Assembly (NCBI GenBank): GCA_943371965.1
Contig: CALRWV020000003.1
Span: forward strand, 248,001-312,000
Reading direction: 5' to 3'
DNA length: 64,000 nucleotides
Origin: CALRWV02 sp943371965
GTDB taxonomy: Bacteria > Bacteroidota > JABWAT01
Positions 54,031-62,367 of this stretch are shown here, piece after piece; the first letter of the stretch is position 1; each line of letters begins with the position of its first letter. The notes beneath the pieces were generated by a model. The model searched no databases, was not told where the DNA came from, and saw nothing but the letters and a program-made list of their open reading frames with translations. The position numbers were made by a program, and so were the translations under genes.

Positions 54031-55045
54031 TCCGAAATCTATTTCTGTTTTAGGTGCAGGAAGTTGGGGAACAAGTCTCGCAATTCTTCTTGCAAATAAA
54101 GGATTGTCAGTAATTCTTTGGGATCGTAATCCTGATTCAGTGAAAGTTATGACCGAAACCCGAAGAAATAAAAAGTATTTGGGCATTGATGTGGTTCTTC
54201 CTGCAAATCTTACAATCACGTCTGATTTTAAAAATGCTGTACAGCAATCAGAAATCCTGGTTTTGGGAATTCCATCACATACTATCCGTGAAATTGTTGG
54301 AAAAATAAAACCGTTTTTAACTGAAAAAACAATTCTCGTTAATATTGCCAAAGGAATTGAAAACCAAACATTGTTGACTATGTCCGGTGTGATTAAAGAT
54401 GTTATTCCGGAAATCAAAGACAACCAGATTTCAGCATTATATGGTCCATCACATGCGGAAGAAGTTTGCCGTAATTTACCTACAACTTTGGTTGCAGCCT
54501 CAAAAGATTTGGCAACTGCTAAACAGATTCAGGAAGTATTTGCCGCTCCTATGCTTCGTGTTTATTCAAACCAGGATTTATTGGGTGTTGAAATTGGCGG
54601 ATCAATCAAAAATGTTATGGCTATTGCAACAGGTATTTTGGATGGAATTGGGTTTGGTGATAATGCAAAAGCAGCACTTTTAACCCGTGGCATCAACGAA
54701 ATCACCAGAATGGGTGTTGCATTGGGGGCAAAAAAAGAAACTTTTGCAGGATTAACCGGGATTGGTGATCTGATTGTAACCTGTCTTTCCAAACATTCCA
54801 GAAACCGTTTTGTGGGTGAAGAAATAGGTAAAGGAAAAACACTCGAACAGATTTTATCTGAAATGGTTATGGTGGCAGAGGGTGTGAAAACTACAAGATC
54901 AACCCGGGATTTATCGCAAAAGTTGGGAATCGAAATGCCGATTACCGATGCTGTATATTCAGTTTTATTTGAAAATAAAATGCCAAAACAGGCTGTTTCA
55001 GAATTGATGGGACGAACCATGAAAGAAGAGGAATGGGGAAGTTAA
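54020..55045 (+). CDS. gpsA: Glycerol-3-phosphate dehydrogenase [NAD(P)+]
   Basis: Reduces dihydroxyacetone phosphate to glycerol 3-phosphate for lipid synthesis. It has 341 aa. The Rossmann motif is GAGSWGTSLA near residue 11. The substrate region is LYGPSHAEEV, and the catalytic lysine lies in GGSIKNVMAIATGI near 193. LTGIGDLIVTCLSKHSRN is also conserved. ATG 54020 lies inside the end of plsY. Confidence 0.96.
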   Translation: MQNNPKSISVLGAGSWGTSLAILLANKGLSVILWDRNPDSVKVMTETRRNKKYLGIDVVLPANLTITSDFKNAVQQSEILVLGIPSHTIREIVGKIKPFLTEKTILVNIAKGIENQTLLTMSGVIKDVIPEIKDNQISALYGPSHAEEVCRNLPTTLVAASKDLATAKQIQEVFAAPMLRVYSNQDLLGVEIGGSIKNVMAIATGILDGIGFGDNAKAALLTRGINEITRMGVALGAKKETFAGLTGIGDLIVTCLSKHSRNRFVGEEIGKGKTLEQILSEMVMVAEGVKTTRSTRDLSQKLGIEMPITDAVYSVLFENKMPKQAVSELMGRTMKEEEWGS

Positions 55046-55208
55046 ACATTCCAGTTTGAATCGCAATTATTTAAAGCCCGAATATTTTTCTGCAATTAAA
55101 TTTAAAAAGCTCAATTCTTTGATAACAAGCACGTTAATTTTCATAAAAAAAATGAAATCTCGGCTTTTTATGTTTAACTTTAAGTGATTATTAAAAGGAA
55201 CGGTACCG

Positions 55209-56138
55209 ATGAAAAGAAACCTGCTGTTTATCAGTCTTTTCGCATTTTTAGCTTATTCCTGTTCTTCAATTGAAGAAGCAACAGTTAAGTCAGAATCAGA
55301 AAAATCTGTATCTGATATTGCAACTTCAAATCTCAATAATGCAGATTCCAGTCTAGTTATTGCCGGAAATCTGATTTCGGTTGATTCTTTGGCTGATGCA
55401 AAAAAAACTTTGGATGCCTCAGACAGTTACATTGCAACAGCTGATAACAGTTTAAATTCAGTTCCTGACAGTATAACAACTTATAATGATCTGAAAAGCA
55501 GAGCGTTGTCACTTCGTCAAAAGTCATTCATTTTGCGTCAGAAGACAGAAACAAATGTAGTTTATACTTCCAACACCGCTAAAAGAAGACTAATCAATCC
55601 GGGTGAAGCATGGGATTTTGATAAAACACCTGAAATTACAACTGATATCAGAATAAATCCTGTGAAATTTTATACAGAAAAAACTGCTGGATTAGGTATC
55701 GATGAATTCAGAACTGTTTCAAAAGATTCTCTTATTTTCGATTACAGAATTTACAAAGAGTGGCAGACTTCTGAAAAATTTATAGGAAAGGTAATTTCCT
55801 ACAATAACCCACAAAACAAAGTGATTATCACCATGAATTCTTCAAAATCACAAGTTGATTCATTGAAATTTTGGGCAGCAATTTATGAAGCATCAGCTTA
55901 CGGCCAAAATCAAATGGCAAAGTCTGAACAAACTTTTCCTCAGGAAAAGCTTCAATCAGTTGGGGCAACACAATCTTATGTTGCAAGGTATCATATTAAA
56001 TCAACTGAAATAGCAACCGTATTTCTTCAAAAAGGAAATGACATCATTGCTGTTTTTGTGGAATATCCAAATGGAACCCTTTCCGAAACAGAAACTCAGA
56101 TCATCAATCAATTTCTGAATACGATCAAATTTAAATAA
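55209..56138 (+). CDS. Predicted lipoprotein, unknown function
   Basis: A 309-aa protein with a lipoprotein signal peptide (LLFISLFAFLAYSC, lipobox cysteine at about residue 18), so it is anchored to a membrane. Residues 25-115 are acidic and helical, with Ser/Asp-rich repeats (NNADSSLVIAGNL, DASDSYIATADNSL). A globular part follows. AAAAGGA precedes the ATG by about nine bases. It is a single gene with its own terminator. I do not recognise the family. Confidence 0.75.
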   Translation: MKRNLLFISLFAFLAYSCSSIEEATVKSESEKSVSDIATSNLNNADSSLVIAGNLISVDSLADAKKTLDASDSYIATADNSLNSVPDSITTYNDLKSRALSLRQKSFILRQKTETNVVYTSNTAKRRLINPGEAWDFDKTPEITTDIRINPVKFYTEKTAGLGIDEFRTVSKDSLIFDYRIYKEWQTSEKFIGKVISYNNPQNKVIITMNSSKSQVDSLKFWAAIYEASAYGQNQMAKSEQTFPQEKLQSVGATQSYVARYHIKSTEIATVFLQKGNDIIAVFVEYPNGTLSETETQIINQFLNTIKFK

Positions 56139-56158
56139 TTTCTTATTAATTACACCTG

Positions 56159-56201
56159 AAACCTGTTATTTGTTTTAAATGGACAAGTAACAGGTTTTTT
56201 T
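56159..56201 (+). terminator. Rho-independent terminator of the lipoprotein gene
   Basis: AAACCTGTTA (56159-56168) pairs with TAACAGGTTT (56188-56197), followed by a run of T. Confidence 0.88.
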
Positions 56202-56221
56202 ATATCCTTTATTTTTCCACT

Positions 56222-56863
56222 ATGGTTTCATCTGAAGCATTGAAACGATTGATTCAAAGAGGAGAAGGAATCAGCCTCGAATTTAAAAGGCGGATTAATT
56301 CACCGGAAAAAATCGCAAAAAGTCTGGTTGCTTTCGCCAATACCAAAGGCGGAATACTTCTGGTTGGTATTGATGATAACGGATATATTTATGGTGTTCC
56401 TGAAGAAAAACATCCCGATTTTGAAATCCGAAAAATATCAAATACAATGTGTTCACCGGTAATAGATATGGAAATTGAATCTGTTGAAATAGATGGAAAA
56501 AGTATTATTTACATCAATATACCTGAAAGCAATATGAAGCCCCATTTTGTGATTTCATCTGAAAATGGCAACACACCTATTTCCTACATAAGACACGAAA
56601 ACAAATCAATTGAAGCTTCTCCTGTAAAAATAAATATGATGAGGGAATCGAATCAGACAAAAAATTATTCAGTTGAGATCGGTGATGATGAAAGAATGCT
56701 GTTTGCATTTCTAAAACAGTATGGAACTATCAGTTTTGAAAAATATATTCAACTTTCGGGGTTATCTGAAAAGGAAGGACTTGAAAAGCTGACCCATCTG
56801 ATTTCAATCGGAATTATAAAATCAGTTATAAATGGTGAAAAAGAATACTACACGTTAAATTGA
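56222..56863 (+). CDS. AlbA_2/Schlafen-type DNA-binding domain protein
   Basis: A 213-aa protein. The AlbA_2 (formerly AAA_4) domain is at residues 7-130: ISLEFKRR, then KSLVAFANTKGGILLVGIDDNGYIYG. A small winged-helix-like end (about 155-213) has YGTISFEKYIQLSGLSEKEG. Relatives are regulators or nucleic-acid-binding proteins; the target is unknown. Its last nine bases overlap the 3' end of rsgA on the other strand. Confidence 0.85.
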   Translation: MVSSEALKRLIQRGEGISLEFKRRINSPEKIAKSLVAFANTKGGILLVGIDDNGYIYGVPEEKHPDFEIRKISNTMCSPVIDMEIESVEIDGKSIIYINIPESNMKPHFVISSENGNTPISYIRHENKSIEASPVKINMMRESNQTKNYSVEIGDDERMLFAFLKQYGTISFEKYIQLSGLSEKEGLEKLTHLISIGIIKSVINGEKEYYTLN

Positions 56864-57778
56864 TTTCCTGCCGGTCGCCTTATTGTTTTCCAAGCTTTCC
56901 AAAATCTGCAGATAATTTTCATACCGTTTGATATGGATCAGTCCATTTTCTACTGCTTCTTTGACCGCACATTGGGGTTCATGCGTGTGTGTACATTTTG
57001 AAAATTTGCAGTTTTCGATATGCGGAATCATTTCCCTGAAAAAATGGCTCAATTCATAATCTTCAGTTTCAGTTAAACCAAACTCCCGTAATCCCGGTGT
57101 ATCAATGATAAAAGTGTTCTCAAAAATTTCATAGATTTCAGCATTTGTGGTAGTATGCTTTCCCTGTGACCACTTTTTGGACATTTCTCCAATTTTGATA
57201 TTTAATCCAGGATTCAATGAGTTGATCAGTGTTGACTTTCCTACACCACTTTGTCCGGTCAATGCAGATACTTTTCCAGTTAAAGCTTCTATCAGTTCCT
57301 GCAGATTTTCAGATGATCTTGCATCCAAAAAAATCAACGGAATTTTAAGATTTTCGTAAACATCCTTTATTTCATTAATGATTTCAGAATCAGGGATAAG
57401 ATCAACTTTGGTTACTGCAATCATGGGTTGAATTGAAAAAGATTCAGCTGTAATCAGGCATCTGTCGATAAAATTGAAATGGAAGTGAGGTTTAACAATC
57501 GAGCTGACAATAATCATCTGGTCAATATTGGCAGCTAGAACATGTTCGTGGTTAGTGTTTCCGATGGCTTGACGGGTGATTTTATTTTTTCTGTCATGAA
57601 TTGAAGTAATTTGCCATTCATCAGTCAGTTCAACATCAACAATATCTCCGACGGCTACTGGGTTGGTTGCTTTTCGATCAATTAATCTTAATTTGCCTCT
57701 TAAGCCAGCTTGAACCGTTCCCCTTTCTGTCTTAACAGAATAACTGCTGCCCAAAGACTTAATGACTCTACCAACCAT
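56855..57778 (-). CDS. rsgA: Ribosome small-subunit-dependent GTPase A
   Basis: A late 30S assembly GTPase, 307 aa. An N-terminal OB fold precedes a circularly permuted G domain with order G4-G5-G1-G3: TKVDL, then GQSGVGKSTLINSL (P-loop), then DTPGLREFG. The C-terminal zinc site is C-x4-C-x-H-x5-C in NCKFSKCTHTHEPQC. It is convergent and slightly overlapping with the AlbA_2 gene. Confidence 0.96.
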   Translation of the reverse strand: MVGRVIKSLGSSYSVKTERGTVQAGLRGKLRLIDRKATNPVAVGDIVDVELTDEWQITSIHDRKNKITRQAIGNTNHEHVLAANIDQMIIVSSIVKPHFHFNFIDRCLITAESFSIQPMIAVTKVDLIPDSEIINEIKDVYENLKIPLIFLDARSSENLQELIEALTGKVSALTGQSGVGKSTLINSLNPGLNIKIGEMSKKWSQGKHTTTNAEIYEIFENTFIIDTPGLREFGLTETEDYELSHFFREMIPHIENCKFSKCTHTHEPQCAVKEAVENGLIHIKRYENYLQILESLENNKATGRKSI

Positions 57779-58011
57779 CTAAAACCCAATTTCAAAATAT
57801 AACCCAAGAAATACAGAATAACTTAAATTTCGGAACAATTTTCAGTCTGTAATTAATCAAAAATAGCATTTTTCCATCAATTAATGGAGTAACAAGACAC
57901 CAATTATTTTTCCAAATTTATATTGGTTGCTGAAAAAAGAAATTGAATTTGTAATTTCGATCAATTTTTATTGAAAAACATCATTTTAATTAATTATTAA
58001 CTCATTCCTTA

Positions 58012-58043
58012 TTTGCAGTCAAATAGCAGAAAAGTTAAATTTG
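58012..58043 (+). promoter_or_regulatory. Promoter of the CheY-like gene
   Basis: TTTG (58012-58015), a 20-base spacer and TAAATTTG (58036-58043): a full match to the -33/-7 consensus. Start is near 58050, with AGGAG at 58056-58060. The rest of the 57779-58011 gap shows only AT-rich sequence. Confidence 0.75.
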
Positions 58044-58066
58044 ACAAATATTTTTAGGAGCAGTCA

Positions 58067-58429
58067 ATGGCAAAGATTTTAGTTGTAGATGATAGTATGA
58101 CCAACAGACAAGTAATTGTTTCCTATTTGTCTTCTTTGGGACATTCTACAGTTGAAGCAGGTGATGGTGAAGAAGGTGAAGCAGTAGCATATAAAGAAAT
58201 GCCTGATTTCATTATTCTTGATGTTGTGATGCCAAAGAAAAATGGATTTGAAGCCTGTCGTGCTTTGCGCAAATCAGGTAAATTTGATAATACTCCAATT
58301 GTGATGCTGACTTCAAAAGATCAGGATTCAGATAAGTTCTGGGGAATGAAACAAGGTGCGACTGAATATTTAACCAAACCTTTTTCTGAAACTGATCTCA
58401 GTAATGTTTTAAAAAAATATTTAAAATAA
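58067..58429 (+). CDS. CheY-like single-domain response regulator
   Basis: A 120-aa stand-alone receiver domain. The acidic pair is D8-D9, the phosphorylated Asp is D52 in FIILDVVMP, the switch Thr is T82, and K104 is the conserved lysine (LTKPFS). There is no output domain, so it works by contact with partners, like CheY or PilH. No histidine kinase or motility gene is near. A clear promoter and AGGAG precede it, and a terminator follows. Confidence 0.93.
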   Translation: MAKILVVDDSMTNRQVIVSYLSSLGHSTVEAGDGEEGEAVAYKEMPDFIILDVVMPKKNGFEACRALRKSGKFDNTPIVMLTSKDQDSDKFWGMKQGATEYLTKPFSETDLSNVLKKYLK

Positions 58430-58488
58430 GCACAATCCTTTTTTCTAAGTACCTTTCCTTTATTTAATTGTTATGTTTTATTTTGTAG

Positions 58489-58516
58489 AAAATCCGGTTA
58501 ATTGCCGGATTTTTTA
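58489..58516 (+). terminator. Rho-independent terminator of the CheY-like gene
   Basis: AAAATCCGG (58489-58497) pairs with CCGGATTTT (58505-58513), followed by T-rich sequence. It can also serve the gene converging from the other strand. Confidence 0.88.
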
Positions 58517-58564
58517 TTTTAATTAGATCCTGTTTTTCATCAATCAAAACCAAAATACCGCAGT

Positions 58565-59731
58565 CTAATACTCTGGACTTACTTTTGATCCAATCCAAAA
58601 AACTGCCTTTTCATTAACCTCAGTAATAAAGAGTATCAGTTCTTTCCGATCCTTTTTCCATTTAATTTTTCTTGAATATGCTTCCAAATCTACACTGGAA
58701 TTCTTCTTTTTAAAGGTGAAATTGAAAGATGGATTATTATTTAAATATTCAGAAAGTGATGATAGTTTATGATATTGTTTATCAATCAATTGATAGTGTT
58801 CATATAAATGTTCCACATCGACTGAATTGCCAAAAAAATAACCGCAATCTTCTGATGGTTTTCTCAAATTGAGACTGCTGGAAACATCATCTTGCCTTCT
58901 ACTTTTCAGTAAAGCTGCATGTGGTTCATAAATGAATTCACATGTGTTCAAATTCATATTAATAAGTTCCGGGTTTTTGTTGAACTGGTTTAGGTTTATG
59001 ATTTTACCCGTTTCCCAAATAAAGAGATTTTCAGAACTCAGATTTTTAAAATTTCTTGCCAAAAGAACTTCTTTGCATTCACGGTTCAGCCCGACAAACA
59101 CAAGTTGAAAGTCTTTTCTCAATGATTCAGTTATTTTTAAAAGTGGTGAAACTTTGATTAAAACGGGAAGATTCGGTGGCAGCCAATTCATGATTTTGGA
59201 AAATGAAGGTTCATAATCTTCAAGTTCGACAAATCGACCTGAATCTTTTCTCCGCATCGGATCCAAATAAATGGCGGTAAAAACATTCGGGTTTAATTCA
59301 AGAAAACTCGAATTGCTAATTTCCCAATCTTTAATCTTAAAAGTGGATTTGTTTTGCTCAAGATTCGAGACATGAATTGGATCATTTTCGGTTGTGGTTA
59401 CCTTATGTCCTGACTTAATAAACGCAAAACCATCAAAACCTGCACCTCCACAGCCATCCAAAATATGAGAACTAACCGGTCTAAGTAGTTCTGAGTGAAA
59501 TTCAGCAAGTCTGAAATCAGTAGCCTGTTCAAAAACATGTGTAGAAAGATTCCAAAACGGATAGGGAAAAGCTTTTTCCTTCAATCGTTTTGAAAGATGA
59601 ATGGATTCCGATAAAGTTGAAAGTTCTGTAATTGAAGATTGTGGGAAATTCGACTTTAAAATTTCCCTTAATTTGAAGGGGTTTTGCTGTTGGAAAAATT
59701 CCAGTTGAGATAAAATTGAATGAAAATCCAC
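58565..59731 (-). CDS. Class I SAM methyltransferase with THUMP-like domain
   Basis: A 388-aa protein. The SAM motif LDGCGGAGFDGFAF (about 92-105) is followed by TTTENDP, and IYLDPMRRKDSGRF stands where related enzymes have DPPRR. The C-terminal part holds a THUMP-like stretch (FIYEPHAALLKSRRQDDV). Relatives are suggested RNA methyltransferases; the target is unknown. It starts with GTG, sharing one base with the stop of the upstream gene (TAGTG), so the two are translated together. Confidence 0.83.
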   Translation of the reverse strand: MDFHSILSQLEFFQQQNPFKLREILKSNFPQSSITELSTLSESIHLSKRLKEKAFPYPFWNLSTHVFEQATDFRLAEFHSELLRPVSSHILDGCGGAGFDGFAFIKSGHKVTTTENDPIHVSNLEQNKSTFKIKDWEISNSSFLELNPNVFTAIYLDPMRRKDSGRFVELEDYEPSFSKIMNWLPPNLPVLIKVSPLLKITESLRKDFQLVFVGLNRECKEVLLARNFKNLSSENLFIWETGKIINLNQFNKNPELINMNLNTCEFIYEPHAALLKSRRQDDVSSSLNLRKPSEDCGYFFGNSVDVEHLYEHYQLIDKQYHKLSSLSEYLNNNPSFNFTFKKKNSSVDLEAYSRKIKWKKDRKELILFITEVNEKAVFWIGSKVSPEY

Positions 59732-60594
59732 TACCGGTCCGATAAATCATTAATTCCCAAAGCGGAATCAATCTGATCACTATAAGTGTAAAGGATGTCC
59801 AGCTTTTCAACTTCATTTCGGCTTGAATAAATATAAACGATATTCTGAAACCACCTTTTTAAAATCACAAGAAAATTGGTTTCGAGAAATTCTGAAGGAT
59901 GTTTGTAAATATTGATCTTTTCAAGAAAGATTTCGATTTCCTGCGGCGGAAGTAGCGAACCATTGTTGAAGCAATCCATATAAGTTGGAACTTCAAACGG
60001 CAAGTAAAGCATAAAATGACGCGGAATATTGGCTGGAAGACATTGAATGCCGGCCTTCCGAGAAATAATGTAAGAAATCATTGATAGTGAAATTGGAATT
60101 CCGAGTCGTGTCTTTATTACAGTTGAAAGATCTGAATTTTGTGGATCATAATAATTCTGGTGATTTCCACTAAGCTTATTTTGAAAAAAGAGACATTGCG
60201 AAAGAATAAATAACCGTTCAGCATCATCCTTTGCAGATTTGGATTTTTCTGATACTTCATTTGAAATAGTCTTAATCCATCGTTTCGAAGAACTGATTGA
60301 GTTTCCGTTATCAAACAGAGAATTCATGGAAAGTAAGGTATCGACAATCAAATCAATATTTTCTATTGAATTGTCGGCAATAACCTTAAGAAGGCAATCA
60401 TTAAACCAAGCTTTTTTGTATTCTGAGGTAAGATGATGGTAAAAGGTAAACCGTTCTGCTGAAATTTTACCTGCTGCTGATTCAAGTGCTTCCAGATTTT
60501 GATCTGAAAAATGGTTGGTGTAGAAATTTAAAAGTTCCTGTTCAACCAACAAGTCGGAATCATCAAGCAAAGTTATCAGAGTAGCAGCATTCAT
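59731..60594 (-). CDS. SirB1/transglutaminase-like-core protein
   Basis: A 287-aa protein with the SirB1-type core: YYDPQNSDLSTVIKTRLGIPISLSMISYIISRKAG (seen in pieces) and PRHFMLYLP. The GIPISLS and HF features are those of the transglutaminase-like core 2 family. Its biochemical role is not established. It is the first gene of a two-gene unit with the methyltransferase. Confidence 0.8.
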   Translation of the reverse strand: MNAATLITLLDDSDLLVEQELLNFYTNHFSDQNLEALESAAGKISAERFTFYHHLTSEYKKAWFNDCLLKVIADNSIENIDLIVDTLLSMNSLFDNGNSISSSKRWIKTISNEVSEKSKSAKDDAERLFILSQCLFFQNKLSGNHQNYYDPQNSDLSTVIKTRLGIPISLSMISYIISRKAGIQCLPANIPRHFMLYLPFEVPTYMDCFNNGSLLPPQEIEIFLEKINIYKHPSEFLETNFLVILKRWFQNIVYIYSSRNEVEKLDILYTYSDQIDSALGINDLSDR

Positions 60595-60944
60595 TTCAAA
60601 TATTCAAAAAAGAGAAACTATTAAAGAATTTTCAGTTTGATCTGCAATGTGCGAAATAAAAAGATGCAGTATAATCACCAAAAAATTGAACCAATTGGCA
60701 TTAACTTCAACTAAAGCAAAATAAAGCAGAAATTTATTCACTTATTGCAAAATTTAATCTTTTTTCACTTGAATTTCATTTTATTAAAATTAGATTTACA
60801 AATCTTTTTTAGAATAAACTAAATTTATTATTTTTTTATCAGTATATGTACAATTTTAGACTTATATTTAAACAAACATAATTGTATTTTTTATTTTAAT
60901 ATTATAACTATATATAAAACAATTGAAAGCTAAGTAACTGCTTT
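60595..60944. other. AT-rich 350-base gap without gene
   Basis: It separates the SirB1-like gene and the GDPD-like gene, which diverge. Very AT-rich towards 60945, with TATA-like runs. I see no hairpin, tRNA or clear TAnnTTTG, though promoters for both genes must lie here. Confidence 0.6.
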
Positions 60945-62285
60945 ATGGCAAAAAATAAAACTTCTAAAACAAGCAAACCGGTAAAAGCTTCCAAATCGGT
61001 TAAATCAGTATCAAAACCGAAACCAAAAGCTGAAGTTAAATCCAAAACTGCTGTTAAAGTGAAACCGAAGTCAAAACCAGTTGCCAAAGTTGCTGTTAAA
61101 CCTAAAAAAGCAGAACCTAAAAAGAAAATTGAAACAAAAAAGATAGAACCAGCAAAATCAAAAAAAGAAACTCCGAAAAAGATAGAATCTAAAAAAGTTG
61201 TTCCTTCCAAAAGTGGAGCTGTAACGTCGAAAAAGAAAGCTCCGGAATCCTTGAAAAAATCAGTACCTGCACCTGAACCAAAACCGAAAGCTGCCAAAGT
61301 TGCAGCAGAAGTTAAACCGCTTCCTAAAAAGAAAGCTGAATCCAAGAAAAATGAAGAAGAAGTGATATTGGAACCAATTCCGGAAATTGATATTCCGGTA
61401 TTGAAACCAGTTAAGGAACCAAAAGTTAAAAAGGAAAAAGCACCAAAGAAACCACCCAAAAAAGTTGCTGAAAAGAAAGTCATCATTGTAATTGGTCATA
61501 GAGGAAACAGTGGATATTTTCCTGAAAACACCATTGAATCAATCAGCAGTTGCTTTCATATTCCAGGAGTCATGGGTGCTGAATTTGATGTTCAGATGAC
61601 TAGAGATGGAGAGATTGTCATCTTTCATGACGATGATACTTCAAGATTTTCAGAGGAAAAAAATAAAATTGCGTCCAGTTCATACTTGGAACTGAAGAAA
61701 ATTGATATCGGAGGATGGTTTTCTCCAGAGTTCAAAAACAAACATATCCCTTCACTTGATGATGTTATGGGAGTGCTTACTTATAACAACCCACAATTTT
61801 TCTATAACATTGAAATCAAGAAAAGTCCATTCTTGCGTGGCGAAATGCTGAAAAATTTCATGACCAAATTATTCCAGGTTGTTGATAGCTGGGTAGAACC
61901 AAAAAGAGTTCTTTATACCAGTTTCGATTGGGAATGTCTTGATCTGCTTCGTCATCATGGACAGGAAATCAGATTGGGTGTTCTGACTGACCAACCAGAT
62001 GAACGTGGCTGGATTTCAAAAGTTAAACAATTGAATGCTGAGTTTATTATTGTTCCAATGTCTAAAATCGATTCTGAATTTATGGATATTGTTAAAACCG
62101 AACTTGATGCAGGAATCGTTGGTTATACTGAATTTGAACACAATCAGAAAGAAAAAGAAATTCAGTTGGTTACAAAGGTAAAAGAATTCAATATTTCAGG
62201 TCTGATTGTTAATTACCCTGCTGAAGTAAAGGAAATTGTAACTGTTATTAAAGAGCCAATCAAAGAAGTTCTTCCTGTCGTTTAA
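60945..62285 (+). CDS. Glycerophosphodiester phosphodiesterase-like protein with histone-H1-like N-terminal tail
   Basis: A 446-aa two-part protein. Residues 1-182 are low-complexity and strongly basic (Lys/Ala/Pro/Ser/Val repeats such as KVKPKSKPVAKVAVKPKK), like histone H1 tails. Residues 183-446 are a GDPD TIM barrel: GHRGNSGYFPENT, metal-site Glu/Asp in AEFDVQMTRDGEIVIFHDD, and YNIEIKK. It would release glycerol 3-phosphate from glycerophosphodiesters. No signal peptide is seen, so it is probably cytosolic. glpD follows after 82 bases and a hairpin, which fits G3P catabolism. What the tail binds is unknown. Confidence 0.88.
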   Translation: MAKNKTSKTSKPVKASKSVKSVSKPKPKAEVKSKTAVKVKPKSKPVAKVAVKPKKAEPKKKIETKKIEPAKSKKETPKKIESKKVVPSKSGAVTSKKKAPESLKKSVPAPEPKPKAAKVAAEVKPLPKKKAESKKNEEEVILEPIPEIDIPVLKPVKEPKVKKEKAPKKPPKKVAEKKVIIVIGHRGNSGYFPENTIESISSCFHIPGVMGAEFDVQMTRDGEIVIFHDDDTSRFSEEKNKIASSSYLELKKIDIGGWFSPEFKNKHIPSLDDVMGVLTYNNPQFFYNIEIKKSPFLRGEMLKNFMTKLFQVVDSWVEPKRVLYTSFDWECLDLLRHHGQEIRLGVLTDQPDERGWISKVKQLNAEFIIVPMSKIDSEFMDIVKTELDAGIVGYTEFEHNQKEKEIQLVTKVKEFNISGLIVNYPAEVKEIVTVIKEPIKEVLPVV

Positions 62286-62294
62286 TTTCAATTT

Positions 62295-62330
62295 AACTGA
62301 TCAGATCTTTGTCAATCTGATCAGTTTTCC
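62295..62330 (+). terminator. Hairpin between the GDPD-like gene and glpD
   Basis: AACTGATCAGAT (62295-62306) pairs perfectly with ATCTGATCAGTT (62315-62326), followed by TTCC. The T-run is interrupted, so termination may be partial. Confidence 0.75.
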
Positions 62331-62367
62331 TTTTCCGTTTCAACCTATCGCCCAATAAAATCAATCC

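Noticed and set aside
60908..61486. Antisense 192-aa Phe/Gly-rich frame
   Set aside because: It is the mirror of the Lys-rich tail coding sequence of the GDPD-like gene and has no start signals.
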